DNA from: Candidatus Pantoea formicae
GTDB taxonomy: Bacteria > Pseudomonadota > Gammaproteobacteria > Enterobacterales > Enterobacteriaceae
NCBI RefSeq assembly: GCF_011752625.1
Contig: NZ_VWXD01000002.1
Span: 434,001-498,000, forward strand
DNA: 64,000 nucleotides
Direction: 5' to 3'
The position numbers and the translations under genes are program-made. The notes below the pieces were generated by a model. The model was not told the DNA's origin and did not search any database. It saw only the letters and a list, made by a program, of their open reading frames with translations. Of this stretch, positions 18,240 to 28,076 are shown piece by piece. The stretch's first letter is position 1. Every line of letters starts with the position of its first letter.

Positions 18240-19265
18240 TTATTCTCGCCGCCGTGTCAGCGCCAGCCAACCGGCTCCCAGCGTAAACACCAACACCACG
18301 ATCACCAGCAGCAGGAAACCGTGCGGATTGTTCGCCAGCGGAATACCGCCCACGTTCATCCCGAAAAAACCGGCCACGATGTTGATCGGCAGCGCCAGTA
18401 CGGTAATCACCGTCAGCAAGAACAGCGTGCGGTTGCTCTGTTCCATCAGGCTGGCGGCGATCTCTTCTTGCAGCAGGCGGATGCGCTCCATCAGCCCGGC
18501 TAAATCACTGAGCGCCACGCTGAACTCTTCGGTAAAGATACGCAGTTCACTCAGCGGATCGCGCTTCAGCCATTTAGGCGGGCGATTAAGCAGACGGAAC
18601 AGTGCAGCAGGTTCTGGTGCCAGCAATCGCTGCACGCGCAACAACATGCGCCGCAGATGTCCCAGTTCGCTGCGGTTGGTTTTTATCGCCGCACTGAGCA
18701 GTCGCTCTTCAATCGCATCCACGGCCTGACTGGAGCGACGCACCACTTGCTCCAGTTGCGCCTCTTGCTCACCCAGCAACCAGAGCAGCATGGCATCCGG
18801 GTCGCTGAATTCCAGACGGTCGATCTGCTGATGCATACGTTCGATCATCCCAACGGGCCGATAGCGCGCAGTTACGATGATGTGTTCACAGCACCAAATC
18901 CATAACGTGGCATTCTGCGTGCTGCGTTCTTCTTTACTGAAGGTCACATCATTGAGCACCGCCAGCAGCGCATCGTTTTGATGGGCTAAACGTGTACGGG
19001 GGGAGGCTGAATGGATCTCATCGAAAAAATCATTGTCTACACTGAAGTGGTCCTGAACCCAGCGCTCGGCTCGCGCGTGGTTAAGGTTAATGTGTAGCCA
19101 AAGAAAATAGGATTCAGGCAGGCTTTGCTGCGCCAGCTGCGCAGCTTCACGCGCATTAAGCCGCTGTGGAGGTGCTTCTGGCGTGAACAAGTAACCATGA
19201 ATAAGACCGGCAACTTCATTATTGAAGTCCGGCAATGAGGCAAGCGGCAAGACAGGCTGGAGCAT
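18240..19265 (-). CDS. zntB: Zinc transporter ZntB-like (CorA family)
   Basis: 341 residues (E. coli ZntB 327). Long cytoplasmic N-terminal funnel domain with coiled-coil helices, two C-terminal membrane segments (TLFLLTVITVLALPINIVAG and GFLLLVIVVLVFTLGAGWLA) and the signature GMNVGGIPLANNPHG in the periplasmic loop; GMN is the CorA selectivity motif and the GGIP continuation is typical of ZntB. Inner-membrane homopentamer moving Zn2+. In E. coli zntB lies elsewhere, so identity as the true zntB orthologue rather than a paralogue is not certain. Start ATG at 19265; ribosome site weak. Confidence 0.82.
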   Translation of the reverse strand: MLQPVLPLASLPDFNNEVAGLIHGYLFTPEAPPQRLNAREAAQLAQQSLPESYFLWLHINLNHARAERWVQDHFSVDNDFFDEIHSASPRTRLAHQNDALLAVLNDVTFSKEERSTQNATLWIWCCEHIIVTARYRPVGMIERMHQQIDRLEFSDPDAMLLWLLGEQEAQLEQVVRRSSQAVDAIEERLLSAAIKTNRSELGHLRRMLLRVQRLLAPEPAALFRLLNRPPKWLKRDPLSELRIFTEEFSVALSDLAGLMERIRLLQEEIAASLMEQSNRTLFLLTVITVLALPINIVAGFFGMNVGGIPLANNPHGFLLLVIVVLVFTLGAGWLALTRRRE

Positions 19266-19315
19266 AGCAGCGTGATGATCCCGAAGCGGTCAGATCCACA
19301 GACTGCGACAGCCGT

Positions 19316-19333
19316 GTTACAGCAAGATGACAG
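19316..19333 (-). promoter_or_regulatory. PhoB-box-like sequence between zntB and pit
   Basis: On the minus strand CTGTCAT, a 4-base spacer, then CTGTAAC: both halves fit the PhoB half-site CTGTMAY and the 11-base periodicity is right. A second, weaker box on the plus strand at 19344-19361 ends in a perfect CTGTCAT. The gap serves zntB leftward and pit-ppk2 rightward. Confidence 0.6.
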
Positions 19334-19430
19334 AGCGTGATCGTCATCATCATTCTGTCATACAAACGCCGTATCAAACTGTGGGTAACGGATGCCATTC
19401 GAGCATCGTCAATCCACACCGGGGTGTGTT

Positions 19431-21044
19431 ATGGCTGAAAACAGTTTACCTGCATCATCGACATCATCGTCCCAAGGCGGACGCCCTAATCTCAACCAAG
19501 GCAACGGGAAAATCTCACGCATCATTTTCCTGGTGCTGCTGTGCGGCGGTCTGCTGTTTACCGCCATCAATCTGTTCAATGACGTTGAAGAGACCGGTGC
19601 ACCGGTGACCAGCTACACGCCGTTCCTGCTATTGGGCGTGGCGCTAGTGATTGCACTTGGCTTCGAGTTTGTTAACGGTTTCCACGACACCGCCAACGCG
19701 GTGGCCACTGTGATTTATACCCATTCACTGTCGCCGGGCGTCGCTGTCGTCTGGTCAGGCTTCTGCAACTTCCTGGGTGTGCTGCTCTCCAGTGGTGTGG
19801 TGGCCTTTGGCATCATTTCGCTACTGCCGGTGGAGTTGATTCTGCAGGCGGGCAGCGGCAATGGCTTTGCCATGGTTTATGCCCTGCTGTTCTCCGCGAT
19901 CATCTGGAACCTCGGCACCTGGTATTTTGGGCTGCCCGCGTCTTCCTCCCATACGCTGATTGGCTCGATCATCGGTGTGGGTGTGGCAAACGCCTTGCTG
20001 CACGGTCGCAGTGGCACCAGCGGTGTGGATTGGGACCAGGCGATCAAAGTGGGTTACGCGCTGCTGCTCTCGCCGGTGGTGGGCTTTATCTGCGCCGCCC
20101 TGCTGCTGCTGGCAATGAAAGCCTTTATTCGCAACCGTCAACTGTATGAAGCACCGAAAGGCAATCAGCCGCCGCCTGCGTGGATCCGGGGTCTGCTGAT
20201 CCTGACCTGTACTGGCGTCTCCTTTGCTCATGGTTCGAATGACGGCCAGAAAGGCATGGGCCTGATCATGCTGATTCTGGTGGGTACCATGCCCATCGCC
20301 TACGCATTGAACCGCTCACTGCCGCCGGACCAAATTCCGCGCGTTGCGGCCTTAACCCAGGTCACTGAACAGCAGCTGCTGACGCTACAGCCAGCCCCTG
20401 CTGCGATGCCTGCCCCGCGTGATGTGCTGACTGAATATGTCCGCACCAGCCAGAACCGTCCACAAGTGTTGCCAGCTCTGGGCATGATGCTGGGCGATAT
20501 TGGTGAGCAAATTCGTCAATACGGTGCCGTTGAAAATATTCCCGCACAGGCGGTCACCAACACCCGTAATGACATGTACCTCGCTTCGGAAACCATTAAA
20601 CACCTGCAATCGGCCAAAGTTGCGCTGCCGGAAGAGATCGCCAGTAATCTGACCGCGGTGAAAAAGGAACTGGATGCGGCGACACGCTTTATTCCGATGT
20701 GGGTGAAAGTGGTGGTGGCGATTGCCTTGGGTCTCGGCACCATGGTGGGCTGGCGCCGTATTGTGGTCACCGTGGGTGAACGCATCGGTAAAACCCATCT
20801 GACCTACGCACAAGGCGCCAGTGCTGAATTAGTGGCCATGGCCACCATCGGTGCTGCTGACGTCTTCGGCCTGCCCGTCTCCACGACGCACGTCCTCTCA
20901 TCGGGCGTTGCCGGTTCCATGGCAGCCAACAAATCTGGCTTGCAGCTCTCTACCATCCGCAACCTCGCGTTGGCATGGGTGTTGACGCTGCCGGTCTCAG
21001 TCTTACTTTCAGGGCTGCTTTACGCTCTGTTTATTCATCTGTAA
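19431..21044 (+). CDS. Inorganic phosphate transporter, PiT family
   Basis: Inner-membrane phosphate:cation symporter, 537 residues. The two inverted PiT repeats are visible: GFEFVNGFHDTANAVATVIY with GLPASSSHTLIGSIIGVGVA in the first and SFAHGSNDGQKGMGLI with GLPVSTTHVLSSGVAGSMAA in the second, separated by a long hydrophilic loop of about 150 residues. The proline/serine-rich N-terminal 35 residues and long loop set it apart from E. coli PitA (499). Starts at ATG 19431 after GGGGTG; the in-frame ATG at 19392 has no ribosome site. 12 bases upstream of ppk2, so very likely cotranscribed. Confidence 0.93.
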   Translation: MAENSLPASSTSSSQGGRPNLNQGNGKISRIIFLVLLCGGLLFTAINLFNDVEETGAPVTSYTPFLLLGVALVIALGFEFVNGFHDTANAVATVIYTHSLSPGVAVVWSGFCNFLGVLLSSGVVAFGIISLLPVELILQAGSGNGFAMVYALLFSAIIWNLGTWYFGLPASSSHTLIGSIIGVGVANALLHGRSGTSGVDWDQAIKVGYALLLSPVVGFICAALLLLAMKAFIRNRQLYEAPKGNQPPPAWIRGLLILTCTGVSFAHGSNDGQKGMGLIMLILVGTMPIAYALNRSLPPDQIPRVAALTQVTEQQLLTLQPAPAAMPAPRDVLTEYVRTSQNRPQVLPALGMMLGDIGEQIRQYGAVENIPAQAVTNTRNDMYLASETIKHLQSAKVALPEEIASNLTAVKKELDAATRFIPMWVKVVVAIALGLGTMVGWRRIVVTVGERIGKTHLTYAQGASAELVAMATIGAADVFGLPVSTTHVLSSGVAGSMAANKSGLQLSTIRNLALAWVLTLPVSVLLSGLLYALFIHL

Positions 21045-21056
21045 CGGGGAAAAGTC

Positions 21057-21977
21057 ATGGCGACACACGACAATAGCTTCCGCAGCGAGACTTTTAATGC
21101 ACGTCTGCTGCAGGAGTTTTATGACAGCTACGACGAAGAGCTGGAAATGGAGTTGGATGATCTGCGCTTCAAGGATAACGGTGAACCTCAGGAAGAAGGC
21201 GATAAAGCGTTCCGTCGCCGCTATTTCCGTGAGTTGTTACATTTGCAGGGCGAGCTGGTGAAAATGCAGGATTGGGTGATGCGTACCGGTCACCGCATCG
21301 TGATTCTGTTTGAAGGCCGCGACGCAGCGGGCAAAGGCGGCGTCATCAAACGTATCACACAACGTTTGAATCCGCGCACCTGTCGCGTGGCTGCCCTGCC
21401 CGCACCGAACGATCGTGAGAAGACGCAGTGGTATTTCCAGCGCTATATCGCGCATCTGCCCGCTGCTGGTGAAATCGTGATGTTTGACCGCAGCTGGTAT
21501 AACCGTGCCGGCGTTGAGCGCGTGATGGGCTTCTGCAATGAAGCCGAAGTCGAAGAGTTTTACCGCAGCGTGCCGGAGTTCGAAAAAATGCTGACGCGCA
21601 GTGGCATTCAAATCGTTAAGTACTGGTTCTCAATTACCGACGAAGAGCAGGAGTTACGCTTCTTGAGCCGCATTCACGACCCGCTGAAACAGTGGAAACT
21701 GAGCCCAATGGATCTCGAAAGCCGTCGTCGCTGGGAAGATTACACCGAGGCCAAGGAAGAGATGCTGGAGCGCACCCACATCCCTGAAGCGCCTTGGTGG
21801 GTAGTGCAAGGTGTCGATAAGAAACGTGCACGCCTGAACTGCATCAGCCATCTGCTGCAACAAGTGCCGTACGAAGAGAGTGAATCGAAGACCATCATGT
21901 TACCGACGCGCGAACGTCATGAAGATTATCGTCGCGCGCCAGTCCCAGAAGACATGGTGGTGCCAGAGAAGTATTAA
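21057..21977 (+). CDS. ppk2: Polyphosphate kinase 2 (PPK2)
   Basis: Transfers phosphate between polyphosphate and nucleotides (usually GDP/ADP phosphorylation). 306 residues, class I PPK2 by length and single domain. Walker A EGRDAAGKGG at about 86-95, Walker B region MFDRSWYNRAGVERVMGFC at about 141-159, lid helix with RIHDPLKQWKLSPMD at about 203-217. Acidic N-terminus. The 12-base gap to the PiT gene and the nearby PhoB-like boxes indicate a phosphate uptake and storage/mobilisation unit. E. coli K-12 has no PPK2. Confidence 0.95.
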   Translation: MATHDNSFRSETFNARLLQEFYDSYDEELEMELDDLRFKDNGEPQEEGDKAFRRRYFRELLHLQGELVKMQDWVMRTGHRIVILFEGRDAAGKGGVIKRITQRLNPRTCRVAALPAPNDREKTQWYFQRYIAHLPAAGEIVMFDRSWYNRAGVERVMGFCNEAEVEEFYRSVPEFEKMLTRSGIQIVKYWFSITDEEQELRFLSRIHDPLKQWKLSPMDLESRRRWEDYTEAKEEMLERTHIPEAPWWVVQGVDKKRARLNCISHLLQQVPYEESESKTIMLPTRERHEDYRRAPVPEDMVVPEKY

Positions 21978-23191
21978 TTAACAGTTTGCACGGCTGCCTG
22001 GCGGCCGTGCTGCTGTTGTAAACGCAAGGTAATAACAAATGCGCCCAGCACCATTAGGGCCGCTGCCAGATAGACTGACTGCATGCCCCAGTGACCAATC
22101 AGCAACCCCGCCACCGGCCCGGTTAATCCCAAGCCTAAATCAAGAAATGCCGAGTATGTGCCGAGCGCTGAGCCTTGATCCTGCTGCTGTACCCGCTTCA
22201 CCGCTTCTACGCCCAAAGCAGGGAACACCAGCGAGAAGCCGCCGCCGGTGAGGAAAGCACCGATATCCACCAGCCAACTGCTGTCAGCCTGCCAGATCAG
22301 CAACAAGCCCGCACACTCCAGCACAAAAGAAACCAGCGACACTTTTATCCCGCCAAACCGGGTGATATAGCGGCCACCCGCCAGTCGCACGATGACAAAA
22401 CCCAGGCTGAACAAGGTCAACGCAAATGCCGCCCCGCTCCAGTCGCGGCTGGCAAAATAAAGGGTAATAAAGGTGGAGATCACACCAAAGCCGATGGTGC
22501 CGAACCCCAGCGCCAAACCAAACAACCAGACGCGGCTGACCACGCGGTGAAATGGAATACGCACACCCGCAGTCACGCGAACGGGCGCTTTACGGCTCGC
22601 CATGCAAAAACCAACGATGCCCATCAGTGCCACCAAACCAGCAAAGCCGCTGATCCCAAAGACCTGGTTAAGCAATACGCCCAGTGGCGCACCGATCGCC
22701 ATGGCGAAATAGGTCGCCACGCCGTTCCATGAGATCACTCGAGCGGTCTGTAAGGGCCCGACGATATTCATGCCCCACAGTGTGGAACCGGTGCTGCTAA
22801 AACTTTCACCCACGCCCAAAAATAAGCGCCCTGCAGCCAGCAGTGCCAGACTCAACATCGGCATGCCGCTAAACAGTGCAGCGATGATCGATAGCACGCC
22901 GCTCATCCCACAGCACACCAATCCCATCATCACCACGCGCTTGGGACCGTAGCGGTCGGCGAGACGGCCTGAATGTGGGCGGCTCAGTAGAGTGGCGAAA
23001 TATTGCAGGCTGATAATTAATCCTGCGATAAACGAGCTAAAACCGAGTTGGTTATGCACAAATCCTGGAAGTACTGCCAGAGGCAATCCCACCGAGAGGT
23101 AGCAGAAAAAGGTGAAGACGATGACGGAGATGATTCGTTTATTTAACTGAGCATTACTCAGTACAGCGGCGTCAGGCATATGTGATGGCAT
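21974..23191 (-). CDS. MFS transporter, YfcJ/YhhS-type
   Basis: Major facilitator permease with 12 predicted membrane segments, 405 residues from ATG 23191 (TTG at 23224 would add 11; ATG at 23179 removes 4). Shows the MFS loop motif GRLADRYGPKRVV at about 75-87, GESFSSTGSTLWGM typical of YfcJ/YhhS, and GFSLVFPALGVEAVKR in the C-half. E. coli YhhS/YfcJ are putative exporters (arabinose- or glyphosate-linked for some members). Overlaps the 3' end of convergent ppk2 by 4 bases. Exported compound unknown. Confidence 0.88.
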   Translation of the reverse strand: MPSHMPDAAVLSNAQLNKRIISVIVFTFFCYLSVGLPLAVLPGFVHNQLGFSSFIAGLIISLQYFATLLSRPHSGRLADRYGPKRVVMMGLVCCGMSGVLSIIAALFSGMPMLSLALLAAGRLFLGVGESFSSTGSTLWGMNIVGPLQTARVISWNGVATYFAMAIGAPLGVLLNQVFGISGFAGLVALMGIVGFCMASRKAPVRVTAGVRIPFHRVVSRVWLFGLALGFGTIGFGVISTFITLYFASRDWSGAAFALTLFSLGFVIVRLAGGRYITRFGGIKVSLVSFVLECAGLLLIWQADSSWLVDIGAFLTGGGFSLVFPALGVEAVKRVQQQDQGSALGTYSAFLDLGLGLTGPVAGLLIGHWGMQSVYLAAALMVLGAFVITLRLQQQHGRQAAVQTVN

Positions 23192-23670
23192 TACAAATGA
23201 ATGTGAATCACTACTATAGCGCAAATAGCGTTCAGCTTGAACCTGACTTTACATGGAACTGTGTAATAGCATAATTCTGTATATCACAGATTAAATAATG
23301 CTATCGATATTTATCTTCACTGAGAATTATCAGTAATTCACTTTAATAACGATGTTCAATTTAGAAGTATTAAACCATCACCCTCACAAATCCGAAAAAA
23401 CACTCACATCACCCCAATATTAAAAATTAAATGATAGAAAATACATAACAAAACCAATTATTAACGCTTTTCTTTTTCAATCATTATTATGATTAATATT
23501 TTAGCACTGCATTAATGCATAGATTCTGCGATGTTCAGGCTTTAGCTTAGCCATCATACAACCAAACTGAGTTCACTACGCTCGGCACTTAACATCCCCC
23601 ATTACCCGTGAAGCGGCGATTCAACTGACCTGCTTTATTTCAATCTGTTCCTTACCGGTCTGGAGAGATT
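23192..23670. other. AT-rich intergenic region before the orphan glycosyltransferase
   Basis: About 480 bases with no gene. From 23225 to 23530 the composition is clearly more AT-rich than the neighbouring genes (runs such as taaaaattaaatgatagaa and ttaataacg), as found at H-NS-bound or acquired DNA. I looked for a JUMPstart/ops element (GGCGGTAGCGT), often upstream of polysaccharide genes, and saw none. The only firm signal is GGAGAG before the ATG at 23671. Confidence 0.6.
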
Positions 23671-24849
23671 ATGAAGATAATCATCAGTGGAAGCGGATAT
23701 CCAGAAAAAAGAAATATCATGACCCAATCTCACCATAACTATGTAGATTGTCGGAAAAAGAATATTTATTTCTATCTCAACGCCATAAGGTCGAAACTCC
23801 TGCATAAAAATAAGCAATTTATCTTTCATCCCTTGCCCGGCACACTGCCAAATGACGCAGATGTGATCCATCTTTTCAATGAAGTTGCTCATACCAACAG
23901 AAACTGGATCGCGACCTTTGAAACAGAAATCCCACGTGTCTTGCCCGTGCCTGGCGTGGCGAAGACCGCTAATCCTGAACTGCACTCGCAGCTTCAGCTC
24001 ATCGCCAGAAGTGAGTGCCTCTATTTGATTGCCATCTCGCAGGCCACGTTAAACATTCAGCTGAAATTGCTGGAGGCGTTTCCAGCCATTAAAAAGGCGG
24101 TGGCACATAAGCTGATTACGCTGCATCCGCCACAAGCCCTGCTCTGTACAAAACCACGTTTAATGACACCGGGGAAAATTCATTTCACTTTTATCGGCAG
24201 TGAGTTCTACCGCAAAGGCGGTGCAGAAGTGGTGTTGGCTATCTCTCAACTTACGGAAGAGGATGTTTTTACCCGTAGTCAGATTCAAGTGACGCTGATT
24301 GGTGATCTGACGCTAAGACATAATATTGCCCATCGGCAATTTCAGGATGATGAAGCGTTTTATGCCCGCATTGAGCATCTGATCAAAACCTCACCACATA
24401 TCCAGCACTTCACCGCGCTACCCAACCCCCAAGTGTTGGCATTGTTGCAGGTTTCGCACGTGGGGTTATTGCCGAGCTGGCAGGATACTTACGGTTTCTC
24501 TGTGTTGGAAATGCAGGCCAGCGGTTGTCCAGTGATCACCACCAACGTCCGCGCATTACCGGAGATTAATCCTGAAGGGAGTGGTTGGCTTATCCATCAA
24601 CCGCTTAACGATGAATTTGAGTATGTCGTGGATTCAGATGAGAAGAAAAAGCACATCCGCCAGCAAATTGTCCAGCAACTCAAAACACATATCGTGGATA
24701 TTTTGCGTAATCCGGGGTTGATCACACAGTACTCGGCACAATCACTGAAGAGAATTGCGGAACAACATGACCCAGAGAAATTCAGTGAGCAACTGGCCCG
24801 CTATTATTCATCCAGTAAGCAGACGCAATATACCGCGGCCTTCAAATGA
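23671..24849 (+). CDS. Orphan GT-B glycosyltransferase (GT4-like)
   Basis: 392 residues, cytoplasmic. C-terminal half has the GT4 donor-binding features: FIGSEFYRKGGAEVVLAI at about 173-190 (the usual hGxxxxxKG-type turn), the LLPSWQDTYGFSVLEMQASG segment at about 266-285 with the family E-x7-E-like pattern reduced to a single clear Glu, and PVITTNVRALPEIN. N-terminal half is divergent. Acceptor and sugar are unknown. No other polysaccharide gene lies nearby, codon and base use are more AT-rich than the neighbours, and AT-rich DNA precedes it: likely acquired. Ends 5 bases before the convergent dusC stop. Confidence 0.8.
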   Translation: MKIIISGSGYPEKRNIMTQSHHNYVDCRKKNIYFYLNAIRSKLLHKNKQFIFHPLPGTLPNDADVIHLFNEVAHTNRNWIATFETEIPRVLPVPGVAKTANPELHSQLQLIARSECLYLIAISQATLNIQLKLLEAFPAIKKAVAHKLITLHPPQALLCTKPRLMTPGKIHFTFIGSEFYRKGGAEVVLAISQLTEEDVFTRSQIQVTLIGDLTLRHNIAHRQFQDDEAFYARIEHLIKTSPHIQHFTALPNPQVLALLQVSHVGLLPSWQDTYGFSVLEMQASGCPVITTNVRALPEINPEGSGWLIHQPLNDEFEYVVDSDEKKKHIRQQIVQQLKTHIVDILRNPGLITQYSAQSLKRIAEQHDPEKFSEQLARYYSSSKQTQYTAAFK

Positions 24850-24854
24850 GGGGG

Positions 24855-25811
24855 CTATGCGTGTGCGGCTAGCTGATACGCATGGCGTTCAATCGCAGTG
24901 GCGATTTCGGCTGAAACGCGTAAGGTGCGAATTTCGCTGAACAGACCATCGGCCTCGTCATAGGCTTTGCGCAAGTACCCCAGCCACTGCTTGATTCGGG
25001 CAACGTGGTACATGCCGGTATCGCCCTGTTTTTCCAACTGGGTATACTTCAGCAGCAGTTCAACCACTTCTGACCATGGCATGGGGGCTTCGTTGTACTT
25101 CACCACACGACCGAGGTTGGGGATATTGAGCGCACCGCGCCCTAACATCACCGCATCGCAGCCGGTAATGCGCATGCAATCCTGTGCATCCTGCCAGCTC
25201 CAGATCTCACCGTTGGCGATCACCGGAATCGACAAGCGCTGGCGAATCTCGCCAATTGCCTGCCAGTTGATGCTTTCAGCACGGTAGCCCTCTTCTTTGG
25301 TGCGCCCATGTACCACCAGTTCGCTGGCACCTGCCTGTTGCACCGCATCGGCAATTTCAAAGCGGCGCTCACCGGAATCCCAGCCAAGGCGCACTTTTAC
25401 CGTCACCGGCAGATGTGCCGGAACCGCTTCACGCATCGCTTTCGCGCCGCGGTAGATCAGTTCAGGATCTTTTAGCAGCGTTGCACCGCCGCCGCTGCCG
25501 TTAACCAGCTTTGACGGGCAACCGCAGTTGAGATCGACGCCCCAGGAGCCTAGCTCCACCGCACGCGCGGCGTTTTCTGCCAGCCACTCGGGATATTGCC
25601 CGAGCAGTTGCATACGCACACGCGTTCCAGAGGGCGTACGGCTGCTGTTATGCAGCTCAGGACATAAACGCCAAAAGGATTTTACTGGCAGCAACTGATC
25701 GACCACGCGCAAAAACTCCGTCACGCACAGATCATAATCATTTACCCCGGAGAGTAATTCGCGTACTAACGAATCCAGTACGCCCTCCATCGGCGCCAGC
25801 AACACCCTCAT
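24855..25811 (-). CDS. dusC: tRNA-dihydrouridine(16) synthase DusC
   Basis: FMN enzyme reducing U16 in tRNA D-loops. 318 residues (E. coli 315). TIM barrel with [20 protein letters not shown] at the N-terminus, active-site [19 protein letters not shown] (Cys at about 98), [20 protein letters not shown] and the [11 protein letters not shown] flavin-binding segment; C-terminal helical tRNA-binding domain. Only 3 bases separate its start from the rhlE stop on the same strand, so the two are probably cotranscribed; in E. coli they are far apart. Confidence 0.95.
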   Translation of the reverse strand: MRVLLAPMEGVLDSLVRELLSGVNDYDLCVTEFLRVVDQLLPVKSFWRLCPELHNSSRTPSGTRVRMQLLGQYPEWLAENAARAVELGSWGVDLNCGCPSKLVNGSGGGATLLKDPELIYRGAKAMREAVPAHLPVTVKVRLGWDSGERRFEIADAVQQAGASELVVHGRTKEEGYRAESINWQAIGEIRQRLSIPVIANGEIWSWQDAQDCMRITGCDAVMLGRGALNIPNLGRVVKYNEAPMPWSEVVELLLKYTQLEKQGDTGMYHVARIKQWLGYLRKAYDEADGLFSEIRTLRVSAEIATAIERHAYQLAAHA

Positions 25812-25814
25812 GCG

Positions 25815-27224
25815 TTATACGTTCCCGCTCTTTTTCGCTGCCGGGCGACGACGACCGCTGTTAGCAGCTGGCGCAGACTGACCGGCACTCGCGCCCTGGC
25901 GACGAGCTGGGCGTGCTTCGCCTTGTGGACGTGCGCCACTTCCGCCTTGCGGACGCTGGCCGTTACCACTGTGCGGACGAGAAACGTTACCGCCCTGTCC
26001 ACGCCCCTGGTTTTGCCCACGACCCTGGCCCTGACCACGACCTTGCTGCTGACGACCATTTTGGATCGGCTCCGCTTTGATGCTGGGATCGACTTCAAAA
26101 CCTGGCAGCTCAATGCGTGGAATTTCGCGCTTCAGTAGACGCTCAATGTCACGCAGCAGTTTGTGTTCATCGACACACACCAAGGACAGCGCAGCACCGG
26201 TTGCTGCGGCACGACCGGTACGACCGATACGGTGTACGTAATCTTCCGCGACATTTGGCAGCTCGTAGTTCACCACGTGAGGCAGCTCTTCGATATCCAG
26301 ACCGCGCGCGGCGATATCCGTCGCCACCAGTACGCGAATGCCGCCGGATTTAAAGTCAGCTAACGCACGGGTACGCGCGCCCTGGCTTTTGTTACCGTGG
26401 ATCGCGGCGGCAGTGATGCCATCTTTGTTCAACTGCTCAGCCAGATGGTTTGCGCCATGTTTGGTACGGGTGAACACCAGCACTTGCTGCCAGTTATCAC
26501 GACCAATCATCAGCGACAGCAGTTCCCGCTTGCGCTTCTTATCAACGAAATGCACCTGCTGAGAAACCTGCTCAGACGCAGTGTTACGACGCGCAACTTC
26601 AACCTGCTCTGGGTTGGTCAGCAGTTTTTCTGCCAGCGTTTTGATCTCATCCGAGAAAGTGGCGGAGAACAGCAGGTTCTGACGTTTGGCTGGCAGACGC
26701 GCCAGTACGCGGCGAATATCGTGGATGAAGCCCATATCGAGCATGCGATCCGCTTCGTCCAGAACCAGAATTTCGACCTGTGACAGATCAACCGCATTCT
26801 GATGCGCCAAATCGAGCAGACGGCCCGGGGTTGCCACCAGCACGTCGACACCACCACGCAGTTTCATCATCTGCGGGTTGATGCTCACGCCGCCGAAGAC
26901 CACCAGCGAACGGATGTTGAGGTACTGACTGTACTCACGCACGTTTTCACCCACCTGCGCCGCCAGTTCACGGGTTGGCGTGAGGATCAGTGCGCGCACT
27001 GGCCGACGGCCGCGTGCAGTGGAAGGATTTGCAGTGAGACGCTGCAGCAGTGGCAGCGTGAAACCGGCGGTCTTACCGGTACCGGTTTGGGCGCTCGCCA
27101 GCAGGTCACGACCAGCCAGCACCACAGGAATCGCCTGACGCTGAATCGGCGTCGGTTCTTGGTAGCCTTGTTCCGCTACCGCACGCAAAATATCGGCACT
27201 TAAGCCGAGAGAGTCAAATGACAT
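25815..27224 (-). CDS. rhlE: ATP-dependent RNA helicase RhlE
   Basis: DEAD-box helicase of ribosome assembly and RNA turnover, 469 residues (E. coli 454). Q motif and GYQEPTPIQ, Walker A AQTGTGKT at 45-52, [13 protein letters not shown] box at about 155, SATFS, and C-domain motifs [17 protein letters not shown] and HRIGRTGRA. From about residue 385 the tail is low-complexity, rich in Gly, Gln and Arg (repeated GQGRGQ), an RNA-binding type region which makes long antisense open frames. Begins ATG 27224. Confidence 0.96.
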   Translation of the reverse strand: MSFDSLGLSADILRAVAEQGYQEPTPIQRQAIPVVLAGRDLLASAQTGTGKTAGFTLPLLQRLTANPSTARGRRPVRALILTPTRELAAQVGENVREYSQYLNIRSLVVFGGVSINPQMMKLRGGVDVLVATPGRLLDLAHQNAVDLSQVEILVLDEADRMLDMGFIHDIRRVLARLPAKRQNLLFSATFSDEIKTLAEKLLTNPEQVEVARRNTASEQVSQQVHFVDKKRKRELLSLMIGRDNWQQVLVFTRTKHGANHLAEQLNKDGITAAAIHGNKSQGARTRALADFKSGGIRVLVATDIAARGLDIEELPHVVNYELPNVAEDYVHRIGRTGRAAATGAALSLVCVDEHKLLRDIERLLKREIPRIELPGFEVDPSIKAEPIQNGRQQQGRGQGQGRGQNQGRGQGGNVSRPHSGNGQRPQGGSGARPQGEARPARRQGASAGQSAPAANSGRRRPAAKKSGNV

Positions 27225-27461
27225 GCAGGTGTATTACTCCGAACCGCCCTGTTCGCCGTGGGCGATGTAGTTTTTCAGGGGGTACTATGACGCAAGCCTG
27301 AGGCTCACGTGTGAAAAGGGCACAAACTACCATGCGTAAGGGCGAGAGTTTATCAGGTTTCGGCTGTTACTGCGAATCCCAATAGTCACTGTTCTGTAAC
27401 AAAGAGCCGCGTGGTGAATCGCACCTGCTGTCGCGCCGCAATGTATATTGCGCACAATAAA

Positions 27462-27485
27462 AAAGGAGCCTGATTAGGCTCCTTT
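27462..27485 (-). terminator. Terminator after ybhQ
   Basis: 9-bp stem (AAAGGAGCC/GGCTCCTTT) with 6-base loop; on the minus strand it runs into TTTTTTATT, 22 bases after the ybhQ stop. Confidence 0.88.
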
Positions 27486-27507
27486 CTCTTCGCAACATCG
27501 CATTTGC

Positions 27508-27900
27508 TTAGCTGCGTTTTTTCTCCACGCGGTGCGTCGGCTCTTTGACCAGCAACGACACCAGTGCCGGTCCCACCAGCATCACCACACCTAAGCAACC
27601 AATCAGCAGGTTGTTGTGGATAAAACGTGAAATCAGGAACAGCGTCAACATTGCTGCACCGAAGTAATACGTTGTCGTGACTTCTTCCAGAGAGTCACCC
27701 ATTCTGCGTAAACGGGCACTACGCTGCAGAGCCAGCATGGCGATAAACACCAGCGCATAAGCTGCTACCAGGGTACTGCTCACTTCAACCAGTGCCTTAT
27801 GCTTCCAACCCCAAACCAGCGCCGCGATCACCAGCAGGTGCATCGCAATATGCAGACAAGTTTGACCGGTAACAATCTGAACACGATTAGACCATTTCAT
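27508..27900 (-). CDS. ybhQ: Inner membrane protein YbhQ
   Basis: 130 residues from the ATG at 27900, which has AGGAGAAGAG just upstream (E. coli YbhQ 136). Four membrane segments; SLEEVTTTYYFGAAML and LVGPALVSLL align with the E. coli protein. Function unknown. In E. coli it lies beside ybhP in the same divergent layout; the E. coli ybhRSFG-cecR genes that normally separate it from rhlE are absent here. Confidence 0.9.
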   Translation of the reverse strand: MKWSNRVQIVTGQTCLHIAMHLLVIAALVWGWKHKALVEVSSTLVAAYALVFIAMLALQRSARLRRMGDSLEEVTTTYYFGAAMLTLFLISRFIHNNLLIGCLGVVMLVGPALVSLLVKEPTHRVEKKRS

Positions 27901-28076
27901 TCTCTTCTCCTGGCAGACCCAACAGGTCGCCCAAGTGTATCTGGCTGCGGCCAGACGGATTTCCTCAATGTAAAGCAAATTTCGGATAACGCCCTAATTT
28001 TCTGCCCTGTTCACCACCCATTTGTGACAAAGACTACACTTTGTGCTGTTGATGATGAAAAGGAGCGCGTCGCAGT

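Noticed and set aside
23225..23670. JUMPstart/ops element before the glycosyltransferase
   Set aside because: No GGCGGTAGCGT or close variant.
25808..26113. Long open frames antisense or out of frame to the rhlE 3' end
   Set aside because: They come from the Gly/Arg/Gln-rich tail of RhlE; no ribosome site and low-complexity translation.
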